Below, piece by piece: positions 7,260-15,422 of a stretch of DNA of 64,000 nucleotides. The stretch lies in the NCBI RefSeq assembly GCF_026000115.1, contig NZ_AP026867.1, positions 7,479,001 to 7,543,000 on the forward strand. Reading direction: 5' to 3'. A model generated the notes under the pieces. That model was not told the origin of the DNA and made no database searches. It worked only from the letters and a program-made list of their open reading frames with translations. The first letter of the stretch is position 1, and each line of letters begins with the position of its first letter. Both the position numbers and the translations under genes were made by a program. The DNA comes from Aureispira anguillae (lineage in GTDB: Bacteria; Bacteroidota; Bacteroidia; Chitinophagales; Saprospiraceae).

Positions 7260-7997
7260 ATGAAAAATAGCATAATAACCTTGTTTTTAGCATTAGTTTT
7301 TACGCCTTGTTTTAGTCAGGACTTTTATGGTCAAAATTATTTCTATGGAACAACTTATCAAGCAGATTTAAAGGGAACGATTCGTGGTGTGTATTACCGT
7401 TCTGTTAGAAAAACAATACTGGATAAAGCTTTATTCATTGGAGACATTAGTACAGATTATCCAGCTTCTTGGGTCACTAATTATGAATCTACGCTGATTG
7501 TCGCAATTTGCGGGGGCAAGGTTAAAAAGGCAGTAGGGGAAAATGCAAGCTTGAGTCCTGCCCAAAAAAATATCTTAAAAAACGCAGATCTAAATACTGA
7601 TATTAGGATAGAGGTTCAGTATAAATCTGAAAATGCAGCAACTCGAATGCTTGAAACGAATAAAATGGATTTTACTTTGACTGTTGTTCCTGAAGTTGAA
7701 GCGGTGTATTCTGGTGGAGAAAAACAATTAACAGAATACTTAGCAGCAAATGTCATTGCTAAAATTTCGGACAAAATAGCAAAAAAAGATCAACAGGGGA
7801 TTATCTCTTTTGTTGTCAATAAAAAGGGCAGTGTTGTTGAAACTGAAGTACAAGAAACGTTTGGAGATTCAAAACTGGATCAGGTCTTATTGGATGCTCT
7901 ATATAAAATGCCTAAATGGAAACCTGCCCAAAGTTCAACAGGAGTGAATGTTGAACAGAAGTTTGAACTTATTGTTGGAAATAGGATGGGCTGTTAG
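7260..7997 (+). CDS. Secreted protein with TonB-like C-terminal domain
   Basis: A 245-residue exported protein. From the ATG at 7260 it begins with a clear signal peptide (MKNSIITLFLALVFTPCFSQ, cut after SQ). The upstream in-frame start at 7215 would add 15 residues that spoil the signal and overlap the promoter. The C-terminal 80 residues (IISFVVNKKGSVVETEVQET, then LDALYKMPKWKPAQ..GVNVEQKFEL) match the energy-transducer TonB C-terminal fold common in Bacteroidota periplasmic proteins. The N-terminal half is unknown. It is divergent from the two-component system and probably controlled by it. Confidence 0.8.
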   Translation: MKNSIITLFLALVFTPCFSQDFYGQNYFYGTTYQADLKGTIRGVYYRSVRKTILDKALFIGDISTDYPASWVTNYESTLIVAICGGKVKKAVGENASLSPAQKNILKNADLNTDIRIEVQYKSENAATRMLETNKMDFTLTVVPEVEAVYSGGEKQLTEYLAANVIAKISDKIAKKDQQGIISFVVNKKGSVVETEVQETFGDSKLDQVLLDALYKMPKWKPAQSSTGVNVEQKFELIVGNRMGC

Positions 7998-8279
7998 GTA
8001 TGGGGATGGGCTCCATAAAATTAAAGCTTATTGATGAAATACTATTTTTGTAAAAAATCAATAGGAAATGAAAGGGGAGGACATCGTTTAATTTTTCGTA
8101 ATGCTTTATGATTACTAATAAATACAGGTTGTTTTATTAAGAAAAAAATCTTATCTTGAACCTGAAAAAGTAAAAGGACGGTAGATGGAATTTTTCTATT
8201 GTAATTCATTATCTTTTATCCTTTTACATTCCCATAATGGTGACTCCAAAAGCCACTCCATAAATTTTAGCGCTTAATT

Positions 8280-11200
8280 ATGGCCTTCGAAGATGAGGAA
8301 GTACAAGAACAGCAATTTAGTCAAAATATTAACGACACAGAAAATACTGCTGTAGACCCTGTTGATGACAATAATAATACAGTTGATACTAATAGCCCAA
8401 TCCCCCCAGATGTAAATGATAAGGGAGAGGTTGTGCGCATACAAACCAAAACCATAGAAGTGGGCAATTCTGAGTGTTATGCACCAACTTCACATGAAGA
8501 GTTGGACGAGTTGATCTCTAAAGAGGTCATCAAAGAAAAACACAAAGACTTATTTGTATTCAAATATGAAACTTGGCACGGTGAATTACCAAAAACTGCT
8601 ACAGGCTCAGAAGAAGATGAAAAACAAAAAGAAAAAGTGGGGAATGGGCTTATTGATATTAATAGTTTGCTTCCTGAGTTGAATAATTCTGTTTCGCCAG
8701 ATCAAGATACTAGCCCTAAAATAGATCTAAATTCTTTGTTAGAAGAAGATCGTACGAAAACAACTAAGGGAACAACTCTAGAGAATGGTGGCAGTCTTGC
8801 TCCAAAAACGCTGAAAGAAGAAGTAGTGTTTAAGGATACCCCAGAAACTCAGACCAATTCGACCATTCCTAAAGCACTTAAAGAAAAGGTAGAACAACTT
8901 TCGGGAGTATTATTGGACGATGTAGTCGTTCATTATAACTCTTTAGAACCTTTTAAGTTTAATGCCAATGCAATTACTAGAGGGAATGAAATCTTTTTGG
9001 CGCCAGGGCAAGAGGCATGTCTAGAAGAGGAACTGTGGCATGTGGTTCAGCAAAAACAGGGATTGGTTAAACCTACTGGAACAGAAAATGGAGAACCCGT
9101 AAGTGAGTCGCCTAGTATGGAGCGTACGGCAAAAGCTGGACAGCCCCAACAAGGACAAACGAAACAGAACGATCAAGAACAAGAGTTGGTACAGAAAAAT
9201 GACGACAAACTAACCTTCTTGGTAAAAGTAAAAGGGAAGTTAACAGGTCGAGAATTGATCATTTTGATAGAAAACCAAATTTATGGCGAGACAATTGGCT
9301 CTAGTTGGAGCATCAATGCTGTAGATGTTGATCCTACGGCTACTTTTGGCAAGGAGGGACAAACAATTACTTATCATGTAAGTATCCCTGCCGCAAAATA
9401 TCAGTATTATAGATCCAAGAGTGCTACGGCTAAGGGCGTTGAATTGGATGAAAATGAAAAAGTTAAGGGTGCAGAAAAGAGATCTGCTGAATTAGAAAGT
9501 CTCCCCAAAGCAACGCAAGATGCCCTGATAGAAGAGATCAATCGTAGATTCCAAGAAGCTTCAGGGAAAACAAAGAAAGAGAAGGGGGATGAGGCGCTTT
9601 GGAATGTTTATCGAGACGAGGTGTTGGCCCAACGAGAAAAAGTGATGAATCTTTCCGATAAAGCTAAACAATTGGTGAAGACAGGAGAGGAAGGAGGATT
9701 GGTCATTGCTCCTAAAGACTATCCTAGGATGATTCAAATGCTAGAAAAAATAGAGCAAATGGACAGCAGTCTGGTGGCAGAATATGCTAGTAGAATTTCT
9801 GGAAAGGCGACTTCTATTGAACAGATGGAACAAAGCGTAGACGACTTTGTTAAAAAACAAGCAACACGAGTTGATAATAAAAAGGAGCGGACAGCTATAG
9901 AAAATGAGTTGTTTGCTACGGAGGGATTATTTGATGACCTTCAGACTTATCGTTCATTGGCGATAGGAGGGGGCATTTCAATGGGGAGTGGATTGGCTTC
10001 TCTAGAGTACTATAATGACTTAAGTAAGGAAGTCAAAAAGTATGGCTTTAAAGACTTAGATGATTATAGCAATAAAATTGACGATTACTTAGCTTCTTTT
10101 CAACAAGAATCTGTTGCTACAGGAATTGGTTTGTTACAAAAGTATGAGCACTTTTTGTACGAAGAAGAACAGCGTTATTTAAGTACGGCAGATGCCAAAC
10201 AACTAGGCGATGCTGTTGCTCAATCTGGGGCAAAAGAAAATTATGAAAAATCGCAGCAAAATGCTTCTAATGCTGCCATGGCAAGTATGGCTATGGGGAC
10301 AACGACTAGAACTAGTGATGCGGTTGAAAAAAATATTCAAGGTTACAGAGATAAATCTAAGGAGCAGAAAGAAGCTGCTGATAAAGCAATGAAAGGCTTT
10401 GGTAAGGATCATCCTTTGCTTAAGGATCCTGCTTTTAATCTCGAAAAATTGAGCCAACAATCGCCTGAAGATACCAAGGCTTTTTTACTTGCCTATATTC
10501 AAAAACAAAGAGAGAATATTGCACAAACGAAAGCCAAGATGGAAGGAGACAAAGAGTTTGTCTTTACGTTAGATAATTTGATGCAACATATGTATCAGCA
10601 GGAGGGGATAACCAAAGGTTCTATCCAAGACAAGGCGCTACAGGATCATATTGGGGGGATAAAACTCAAGGATACGTTGATTAGCGTTGGAATTGCTTTA
10701 TTGGCCATTGGTTTGGGATTGGTTAGTGGAGGTGGTGGCACTGTTGGGGTGATGGCTGCTGTTGGTGGTGCTGCATTGAGTGTTTATGATGTGACCAGAG
10801 AATTTGGTAAATACGCCGATGAAAAAGCAGCTCATGATGTCGGCTTGCTGTCCAAAGATCCAAGTTTTGCTTGGGTAATCTTAGCTATGGTCGGCGCTGG
10901 ATTGGATTTTGCTGCAGTTGCCAAATTGCTTACTCCGCTCAAAGTTCCAGTGGAAGGCTTTAATGAATTGGTCAAAACAGATCCAGTAAAAGCCTTGTCT
11001 GAGTTGGATAAGAAGTTAAATGATATTGCTGAGATAGATGCTAAGTTAAAGGCTAATATTCTAAAACGAGCAGAGAATAAGGCAGCTTACAAAAAGGCAA
11101 AAGCTGAATTAAAAGGAATAACAAGAGTAGAACTAATCCCTTATTCCACGGAATTGTTTACTTGGGCAGTTTATGCGGTAAAGGATGGTATAACTCGTGT

Positions 11201-12008
11201 GGATGATTTCTTTCGTTGGCTGAAAAAGGAAGAAATTATCAAAAGCATTAGCAAAGAGGGGTTAAGCACAGATGAACTTAAAGCATTGCAAATATCTCTA
11301 AAACAGGCACAAGATAATATAGCATTTGTAGATAATGTACTGACTCCTAACTTAGCCAAACGACTTTCAGCAGAGCCTCAGCGTTTTGTATCTTTAGGTG
11401 AAAAATTCAATGAAGAAGAGGTACTAAAATTGGTTAATGCAGGGAAAGGTGCTAATTTGACGGATTTAGAAATAGAAGATATTATTCTAAATGCTTGCCG
11501 TAAAAACAAGGACTTTGATGTCAATGAAGTAATTCAGCAAATGTCTACTTGGGCAAAAGTACAAAAACAAGGCTTCCCAACAATTTTTGAAAATTTAGAA
11601 GACTTTCAAAAATTTAGTGCAACAGTAAAGAGTTTGGCTAAAAAGTGGGATCTTCCTGCTGATAGTATTATTATTCAAGGGAGCTCTTTGCGAGTAGAAG
11701 ATGTTAGCAAAATAGGAGATTTGGATGTATCAATTATCGTAGATCAAAAAACGTTTGATGAATTGGTAGAAAGATTTAAAAATAATGTTAAAAGTGGGAA
11801 AGTAGAGAAAAGAATAGGTAATAATGGAAAAATAGGAGGGAATGATATGTTTAATGGAGGACCTTCTCTAGTTCGTGATTTTTATGATTCTTTTAAAACA
11901 GTTTTTGGTGTTGAATTTCCAGTAAAATTGGGCGTTCCTAAAATCCAGATTTCTGTAATCGAAAAAGGTTCAAAATTAGGTGTTAGTCCTTTCTTAGAGT
12001 TAAAATAA
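8280..12008 (+). CDS. DUF4157 (eCIS-core-like) polymorphic toxin with nucleotidyltransferase-like tip
   Basis: A 1242-residue protein without a signal peptide. Residues 1-190 are acidic and low-complexity, with two IDxNSLL motifs. About 195-262 is a DUF4157 domain (DVVVHYNS, NEIFLAPGQE, EEELWHVVQQKQ). The usual HExxH of this family is EExxH here, so zinc protease activity is doubtful. A long helical region follows (about 380-790), then a glycine-rich hydrophobic stretch (about 800-836), more helix, and a C-terminal domain (about 1110-1242). That last domain has IIQGSSLR..IGDLDVSIIVD, the GS-x(n)-DxD pattern of the pol-beta nucleotidyltransferase fold. DUF4157 proteins are known cargo or associates of contractile injection systems. 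The variable tip and adjacent small gene point to a toxin/immunity pair. Confidence 0.8.
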   Translation: MAFEDEEVQEQQFSQNINDTENTAVDPVDDNNNTVDTNSPIPPDVNDKGEVVRIQTKTIEVGNSECYAPTSHEELDELISKEVIKEKHKDLFVFKYETWHGELPKTATGSEEDEKQKEKVGNGLIDINSLLPELNNSVSPDQDTSPKIDLNSLLEEDRTKTTKGTTLENGGSLAPKTLKEEVVFKDTPETQTNSTIPKALKEKVEQLSGVLLDDVVVHYNSLEPFKFNANAITRGNEIFLAPGQEACLEEELWHVVQQKQGLVKPTGTENGEPVSESPSMERTAKAGQPQQGQTKQNDQEQELVQKNDDKLTFLVKVKGKLTGRELIILIENQIYGETIGSSWSINAVDVDPTATFGKEGQTITYHVSIPAAKYQYYRSKSATAKGVELDENEKVKGAEKRSAELESLPKATQDALIEEINRRFQEASGKTKKEKGDEALWNVYRDEVLAQREKVMNLSDKAKQLVKTGEEGGLVIAPKDYPRMIQMLEKIEQMDSSLVAEYASRISGKATSIEQMEQSVDDFVKKQATRVDNKKERTAIENELFATEGLFDDLQTYRSLAIGGGISMGSGLASLEYYNDLSKEVKKYGFKDLDDYSNKIDDYLASFQQESVATGIGLLQKYEHFLYEEEQRYLSTADAKQLGDAVAQSGAKENYEKSQQNASNAAMASMAMGTTTRTSDAVEKNIQGYRDKSKEQKEAADKAMKGFGKDHPLLKDPAFNLEKLSQQSPEDTKAFLLAYIQKQRENIAQTKAKMEGDKEFVFTLDNLMQHMYQQEGITKGSIQDKALQDHIGGIKLKDTLISVGIALLAIGLGLVSGGGGTVGVMAAVGGAALSVYDVTREFGKYADEKAAHDVGLLSKDPSFAWVILAMVGAGLDFAAVAKLLTPLKVPVEGFNELVKTDPVKALSELDKKLNDIAEIDAKLKANILKRAENKAAYKKAKAELKGITRVELIPYSTELFTWAVYAVKDGITRVDDFFRWLKKEEIIKSISKEGLSTDELKALQISLKQAQDNIAFVDNVLTPNLAKRLSAEPQRFVSLGEKFNEEEVLKLVNAGKGANLTDLEIEDIILNACRKNKDFDVNEVIQQMSTWAKVQKQGFPTIFENLEDFQKFSATVKSLAKKWDLPADSIIIQGSSLRVEDVSKIGDLDVSIIVDQKTFDELVERFKNNVKSGKVEKRIGNNGKIGGNDMFNGGPSLVRDFYDSFKTVFGVEFPVKLGVPKIQISVIEKGSKLGVSPFLELK

Positions 12009-12013
12009 AAAAT

Positions 12014-12493
12014 ATGATAAATGTAAAAGAGTATAGAAGTGTTTTTTTTCAAGATGAGAAAAGTAGATTGCCTCAAAATCACAACGAAAAGAGGTTTTTT
12101 AGGAGTTACATTAGTGATGTTCTTGATATAAAAATTACAGAACGTTTATCAAATGGTAAGCTGATAGAAGTTTATTATCATGAAACATACATACTAGAAA
12201 AAGTTAAAGATTTTCATCAAACGCATTATGCAGAAATTCCATTAGTCTTATTTCAGACGAAATCAAAAAACACTATCTTTATAGAAACGTATAAAAATTA
12301 TGAGTTTCAATTATTGGAGATTTTTAGGTTTGATGAATTTAGGAGAGAGAAAGAATCTTTACGATTTCTTGATGATTATAGTTTGTCCCAATACAATGAA
12401 TCTATATATGCCAATGAACAAGCTGAATTTCCGATAAAAGAAAAGTTATTTTATCCTAGTCTTTGGCAAATACATGAAGAAGATATGGACTGA
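12014..12493 (+). CDS. Candidate immunity protein for the DUF4157 toxin
   Basis: A 159-residue, AT-rich gene starting 5 nt after the toxin stop (ATG at 12014). The product is cytoplasmic, aromatic and charged (MINVKEYRSVFFQDEK.., ..EEDMD at the end), without signal or membrane span. I do not recognise a family from the sequence. The inference of immunity rests on size, tight spacing behind the toxin tip and the following terminator at 12556-12587. An alternative is a small modifying or chaperone protein. Confidence 0.6.
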   Translation: MINVKEYRSVFFQDEKSRLPQNHNEKRFFRSYISDVLDIKITERLSNGKLIEVYYHETYILEKVKDFHQTHYAEIPLVLFQTKSKNTIFIETYKNYEFQLLEIFRFDEFRREKESLRFLDDYSLSQYNESIYANEQAEFPIKEKLFYPSLWQIHEEDMD

Positions 12494-12555
12494 TGAATGT
12501 TGTCATGGAAATGTTTTTTAGAAAGAGCTATTTTAATAGTTTGTAAAGATAGAGA

Positions 12556-12587
12556 AAGGTAATAACAGAAAGTTGTTGCCTTTTTTT
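12556..12587 (+). terminator. Intrinsic terminator after toxin/immunity pair
   Basis: The stem AGGTAATAAC with GTTGTTGCCT (two G-U pairs), loop AGAAA, is followed by seven T. Confidence 0.75.
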
Positions 12588-12591
12588 GTTT

Positions 12592-12791
12592 ATGATTACC
12601 TTTACTGAAGTTAAGGCATGGAAGCATTATCCAAAAATGGATTTAAAAATAATCTAAAGAAGGCCATTAGCCAAGTTAAAGAGCAAATGAATTCTACTGG
12701 AGAGGCATATTGATATATAGGAATAGATGCAGCTCTAAAACAAAAGGCAACAACACTTACTCAAGATGGTGTTTTAAATATTGTAAAATAA
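12592..12791 (+). pseudogene. Broken C-terminal tip of a second toxin (PD-(D/E)xK-like)
   Basis: No intact start is present. Frame 1 from 12592 reads ITFTEVKAWKHYPKMDLKII and stops at 12655. A 1-bp frame change then continues as AISQVKEQMNSTGEAY, a TGA (most simply from TGG), then YIGIDAALKQKA..NIVK, ending in the TAA at 12789-12791. Joined, this reads like the tail of a nuclease toxin with an ExK motif (EVK). The stop overlaps the ATG of the next gene (TAATG), the coupling expected of a toxin tip and its immunity gene. Two lesions and no N-terminus make it a displaced remnant. The nuclease assignment rests on the short motif only. Confidence 0.6.
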
Positions 12792-13414
12792 TGGATGTGT
12801 ATACGGGATATATACAGGATACATGGCGTTTTAGTGGAGATGCTCCATATTGGGCAATTGGCGATATTGTAAAATATTCTGTCATGCATTCTAAAGAGCG
12901 GTATCAAGAACTTCTAAAACAGACATTTAAAAGTTTTGAGGGATTAATTTTTCCTTTGAAAACAACTATTGTGCCTCATCATACAGAGAATAATAAACTT
13001 CCTGTAGTAATCAATGGAGTAGATAAGTCTTTGGATATGAATTTGAAAGATATTCAGAGGGCTATAGAAGATTTTGGAGGCGATATTTATGAACTTCAAA
13101 TAGAGGTAGCTATTCGAGTTTATTGTAAAGAAAAAGATACGCAAGAAAAAATAACCAGAGTCTGGCTTAATTTAAACGATGAGATTACCATTAGTGCAGG
13201 AAAAGAAGACCCTAGTCCTAGTGTGATGTTTGCCTTATCACATTTGTTATTTAATCCAGATGTTTCTGAAATAAGTAGCCATAACTTAGAGCTTTACTAT
13301 AAGAATCAACCATTGCTAGAGACAGCTTTAAGAAACTGGGAGGAAAGATTGGGGACAATTAATGAATATGGTGGCTATGGTGCTGTTGCTCAATATGGCA
13401 TTTTAGAAGAGTAA
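12791..13414 (+). CDS. Candidate immunity protein of the decayed second toxin module
   Basis: A 207-residue cytoplasmic protein starting MDVYTGYIQDTWRFSGDAPY. The ATG at 12791 overlaps the stop of the broken toxin tip (TAATG). A longer in-frame reading from 12710 only crosses the remnant in the wrong frame and is not real. The protein is acidic, with a central segment of alternating strands (YELQIEVAIRVYCKEKD) and no signal or membrane span. The family is not recognised. Retention of an intact gene beside a broken toxin fits an orphan immunity gene that still protects against relatives. Confidence 0.65.
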   Translation: MDVYTGYIQDTWRFSGDAPYWAIGDIVKYSVMHSKERYQELLKQTFKSFEGLIFPLKTTIVPHHTENNKLPVVINGVDKSLDMNLKDIQRAIEDFGGDIYELQIEVAIRVYCKEKDTQEKITRVWLNLNDEITISAGKEDPSPSVMFALSHLLFNPDVSEISSHNLELYYKNQPLLETALRNWEERLGTINEYGGYGAVAQYGILEE

Positions 13415-13539
13415 ATGGTAAGTTGATGCCTACGAAAAACTTGTATTAGTCTAAAATGAAGAAGCTTTTTTATTGTGTTAGGGGCAATAAATGTGGGGGA
13501 TGGTATCGCTTGTGTTTTATCTAGGATAAAATGTTTAAA

Positions 13540-13580
13540 TTCCCTCAAAAAACATCACATCGCTATTATTTTTGAGGGAA
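13540..13580. terminator. Bidirectional hairpin terminator
   Basis: A perfect 12-bp stem TTCCCTCAAAAA / TTTTTGAGGGAA sits between the convergent second immunity gene and the lipoprotein fragment. Confidence 0.6.
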
Positions 13581-13607
13581 TCTAAACCTAGAGGTCTAAG
13601 CCTGCTT

Positions 13608-13949
13608 TTAATTCAAAACAGTATAAGGTAAATCTGAAAAACTACCTGTCATATGTACGGGTTGAGCCGTTGGCTGGAAGAAATCTTTTACTTTAAAATC
13701 AAAGGTTCCAGAGATCGTCTTATCTGTCGTATTATTTTGAGAAATGGTTATCGTTCCAAAAGGTTCGTTAAGCATTTTCTCAGAGACGAGGTTTTTTCCA
13801 TTTGTTGTATAGGTAGCTAAAGCACCGTCGCAATAGGTGATGGATTGGTTGGTAACGCAGGTTTTATGTTGACCTGAAGCGCCATCGGTATTGGTTTCGT
13901 AAATTTTTGTAATTTTTTTATGCTGAAAATGAATTTTTTTTGGCAACAA
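13608..13949 (-). pseudogene. C-terminal fragment of a secreted/lipoprotein-type protein
   Basis: The open frame has no ATG near its start (the first possible start is TTG at 13949), no signal peptide and no promoter. The readable part (from KIHFQHKKITKIYETN) holds two cysteines and a beta-rich end (GTITISQNNTTDKTISGTFDFKVKD..MTGSFSDLPY). That resembles the end of the DUF6252-type lipoproteins common in Bacteroidota. It is most likely the remnant of a longer gene whose 5' part was lost next to the toxin locus. Confidence 0.5.
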
Positions 13950-14147
13950 AATTAGAAATAATTTTTGATCTAATTATGCTTATGAATAGGGGAAATAGTT
14001 GTAGGATTGTTGACACTTTTTTGTAGTTTCTTTCTTTTTTTTCGATATAAAAAGTAATTTTAATTGATTATCAGTATTTTATGATTAAAAGGTACAAATA
14101 AGGTACAATGAAACTCCAAAATAGAGTTTTGAAACTTATCAATAGGA

Positions 14148-14498
14148 TTAGTTATTTCTTTCCATAAGATAATGATATACATTTTGGTTATTTACTGTTA
14201 TTGCATAGGCTGATACAAATTTATATCCAAAATTAGCCATAAAATTCATAGCTTCAACCATTGAATTAAAAACTTTAGGTTTACCGTTTTTATCTAAAAT
14301 CTTGGTATCGTTATTATCAAACATTTTATTATGTTGACCAAACTCAATGTCCACTACAACTTTAGTTGAAAGAAATTTAGCAGTTCCAACAATTCTAATA
14401 TACTTTGCATCAATATCTTCAATCTTTTTACCACTTACTGTTTGAGCATTGCATATTGATACTGAAATCATAAAAAAGAGTATAGTTACATATTTCAT
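14148..14498 (-). CDS. Small secreted protein, unknown function
   Basis: A 116-residue protein with a clean signal peptide (MKYVTILFFMISVSICNAQ, cleavage after NAQ) and a mature part of about 97 residues. The mature part has a strand-rich start (KYIRIVGTAKFLSTKVVVDIEFG) and a helix (SMVEAMNFMANFGYKFVSAYAI). Similar small proteins with the pattern FNSMVEAMNFMxxxGYKF occur in Bacteroidota, but no function is known to me. It is monocistronic, with its promoter probably in the 166-bp gap to 14665. Confidence 0.7.
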   Translation of the reverse strand: MKYVTILFFMISVSICNAQTVSGKKIEDIDAKYIRIVGTAKFLSTKVVVDIEFGQHNKMFDNNDTKILDKNGKPKVFNSMVEAMNFMANFGYKFVSAYAITVNNQNVYHYLMERNN

Positions 14499-14664
14499 AA
14501 TTCAATAGTTTTTTTATTTATTTAATAATTGCAAATGTATTATTTTTTGTTGATATAAAAAACAAAGTCTGAATCTAACACCTAAAATGAAAATATGCCC
14601 CCAAAAAGTTGTATTTTGTGTATAAAGGTACATTGCCTTTTAAGTCAATAAAAAACAATAATAC

Positions 14665-15276
14665 ATGGGCAGAATAAGCAGTTTTAAGCCCTCTTACGAA
14701 GGTTGCCAAACACTAGACATAAGAAGCTTAAACTCTTCTAAAAGCTTTGCTCAAAACAAGAATTTAAGCGCAACCTTGCAAGTATCCGAATATTGGGAAT
14801 TTACAGAAAATGTAATTTGTCTTAGATACAAAGCAGAAACCCACATTTTAGAGCTGTGCTTCTTTAGAGAGGGCAAACGTTACGATCAAAAAATAAGGAT
14901 CACAAGACTAGAAACGAACTTAAAGAATGGATATAGGTATTTCTTTGTTTGTGGGTATACTGGGAAACGTTGCACTAAATTAATACGCCCTTTTGGGAAT
15001 GGTTGTTTTATACATCGTACAGGATGGAAAAATCTCTATTATGCGAAACAGAGAGAATCGAAATTATACAGGGCTATTAGCAATAGTTCCTTTGGTATAA
15101 GTTGCCGTTTGGATAATCTACGAGAAGAATTGTATTATAAACGTCCTAAGTATCAAAAAACACATTATAGAGGCAAGCCCACTCCCAAATATAAGAAGAT
15201 CAAGAAACTAGAAGAGAAGTGTTATAATGCGAATAATGATGCTATTAGACATTTAAAAGGTTTTAGAGTGGACTAA
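14665..15276 (+). CDS. Zn-ribbon-like hypothetical protein
   Basis: A 203-residue basic cytoplasmic protein. After a beta-rich N-terminal half there is a pattern YFFVCGYTGKRCTKLIRP followed by a second segment, CFIHRTGWKNLYYAKQRESK. This layout (C-x5-C, then a conserved LYYAxQ) resembles a family of hypothetical proteins, common in mobile and accessory DNA, in which the first part is a zinc ribbon and the second reads CRxCxxLxYxSQ. Here only some of the cysteines are kept. The C-terminus is lysine-rich (PKYKKIKKLEEKC). It starts the accessory island and is convergent with the DUF3037/HipA pair. Confidence 0.65.
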   Translation: MGRISSFKPSYEGCQTLDIRSLNSSKSFAQNKNLSATLQVSEYWEFTENVICLRYKAETHILELCFFREGKRYDQKIRITRLETNLKNGYRYFFVCGYTGKRCTKLIRPFGNGCFIHRTGWKNLYYAKQRESKLYRAISNSSFGISCRLDNLREELYYKRPKYQKTHYRGKPTPKYKKIKKLEEKCYNANNDAIRHLKGFRVD

Positions 15277-15321
15277 ATTAGTAAAACAAAATTGTTTAAA
15301 ATCTGGAGAACTAAAACAACC

Positions 15322-15394
15322 ACGTGTAAAGAAAATGGCGTTTTTTATACACGTTCTGATTTCATGTTAAAAAAATCGCTTTTTCTTTACACGT
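15322..15394. repeat. Imperfect palindrome between convergent genes
   Basis: ACGTGTAAAGAAAA near 15322 pairs with TTTTCTTTACACGT ending at 15394, with partly matched inner arms carrying T and A runs. It may serve as a two-way terminator. Confidence 0.5.
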
Positions 15395-15422
15395 TATTCT
15401 AAAAAGGATAGAAAAGGAAAAA

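Noticed and set aside
12710-12790. Longer N-terminus of the second immunity protein
   Set aside because: This part is the toxin remnant read in the wrong frame. The ATG at 12791 overlaps the remnant's stop as TAATG.
8280-13414. Complete contractile injection system cluster
   Set aside because: Only the DUF4157 protein is present. No sheath, tube, baseplate or AAA+ genes of an eCIS are in the window.
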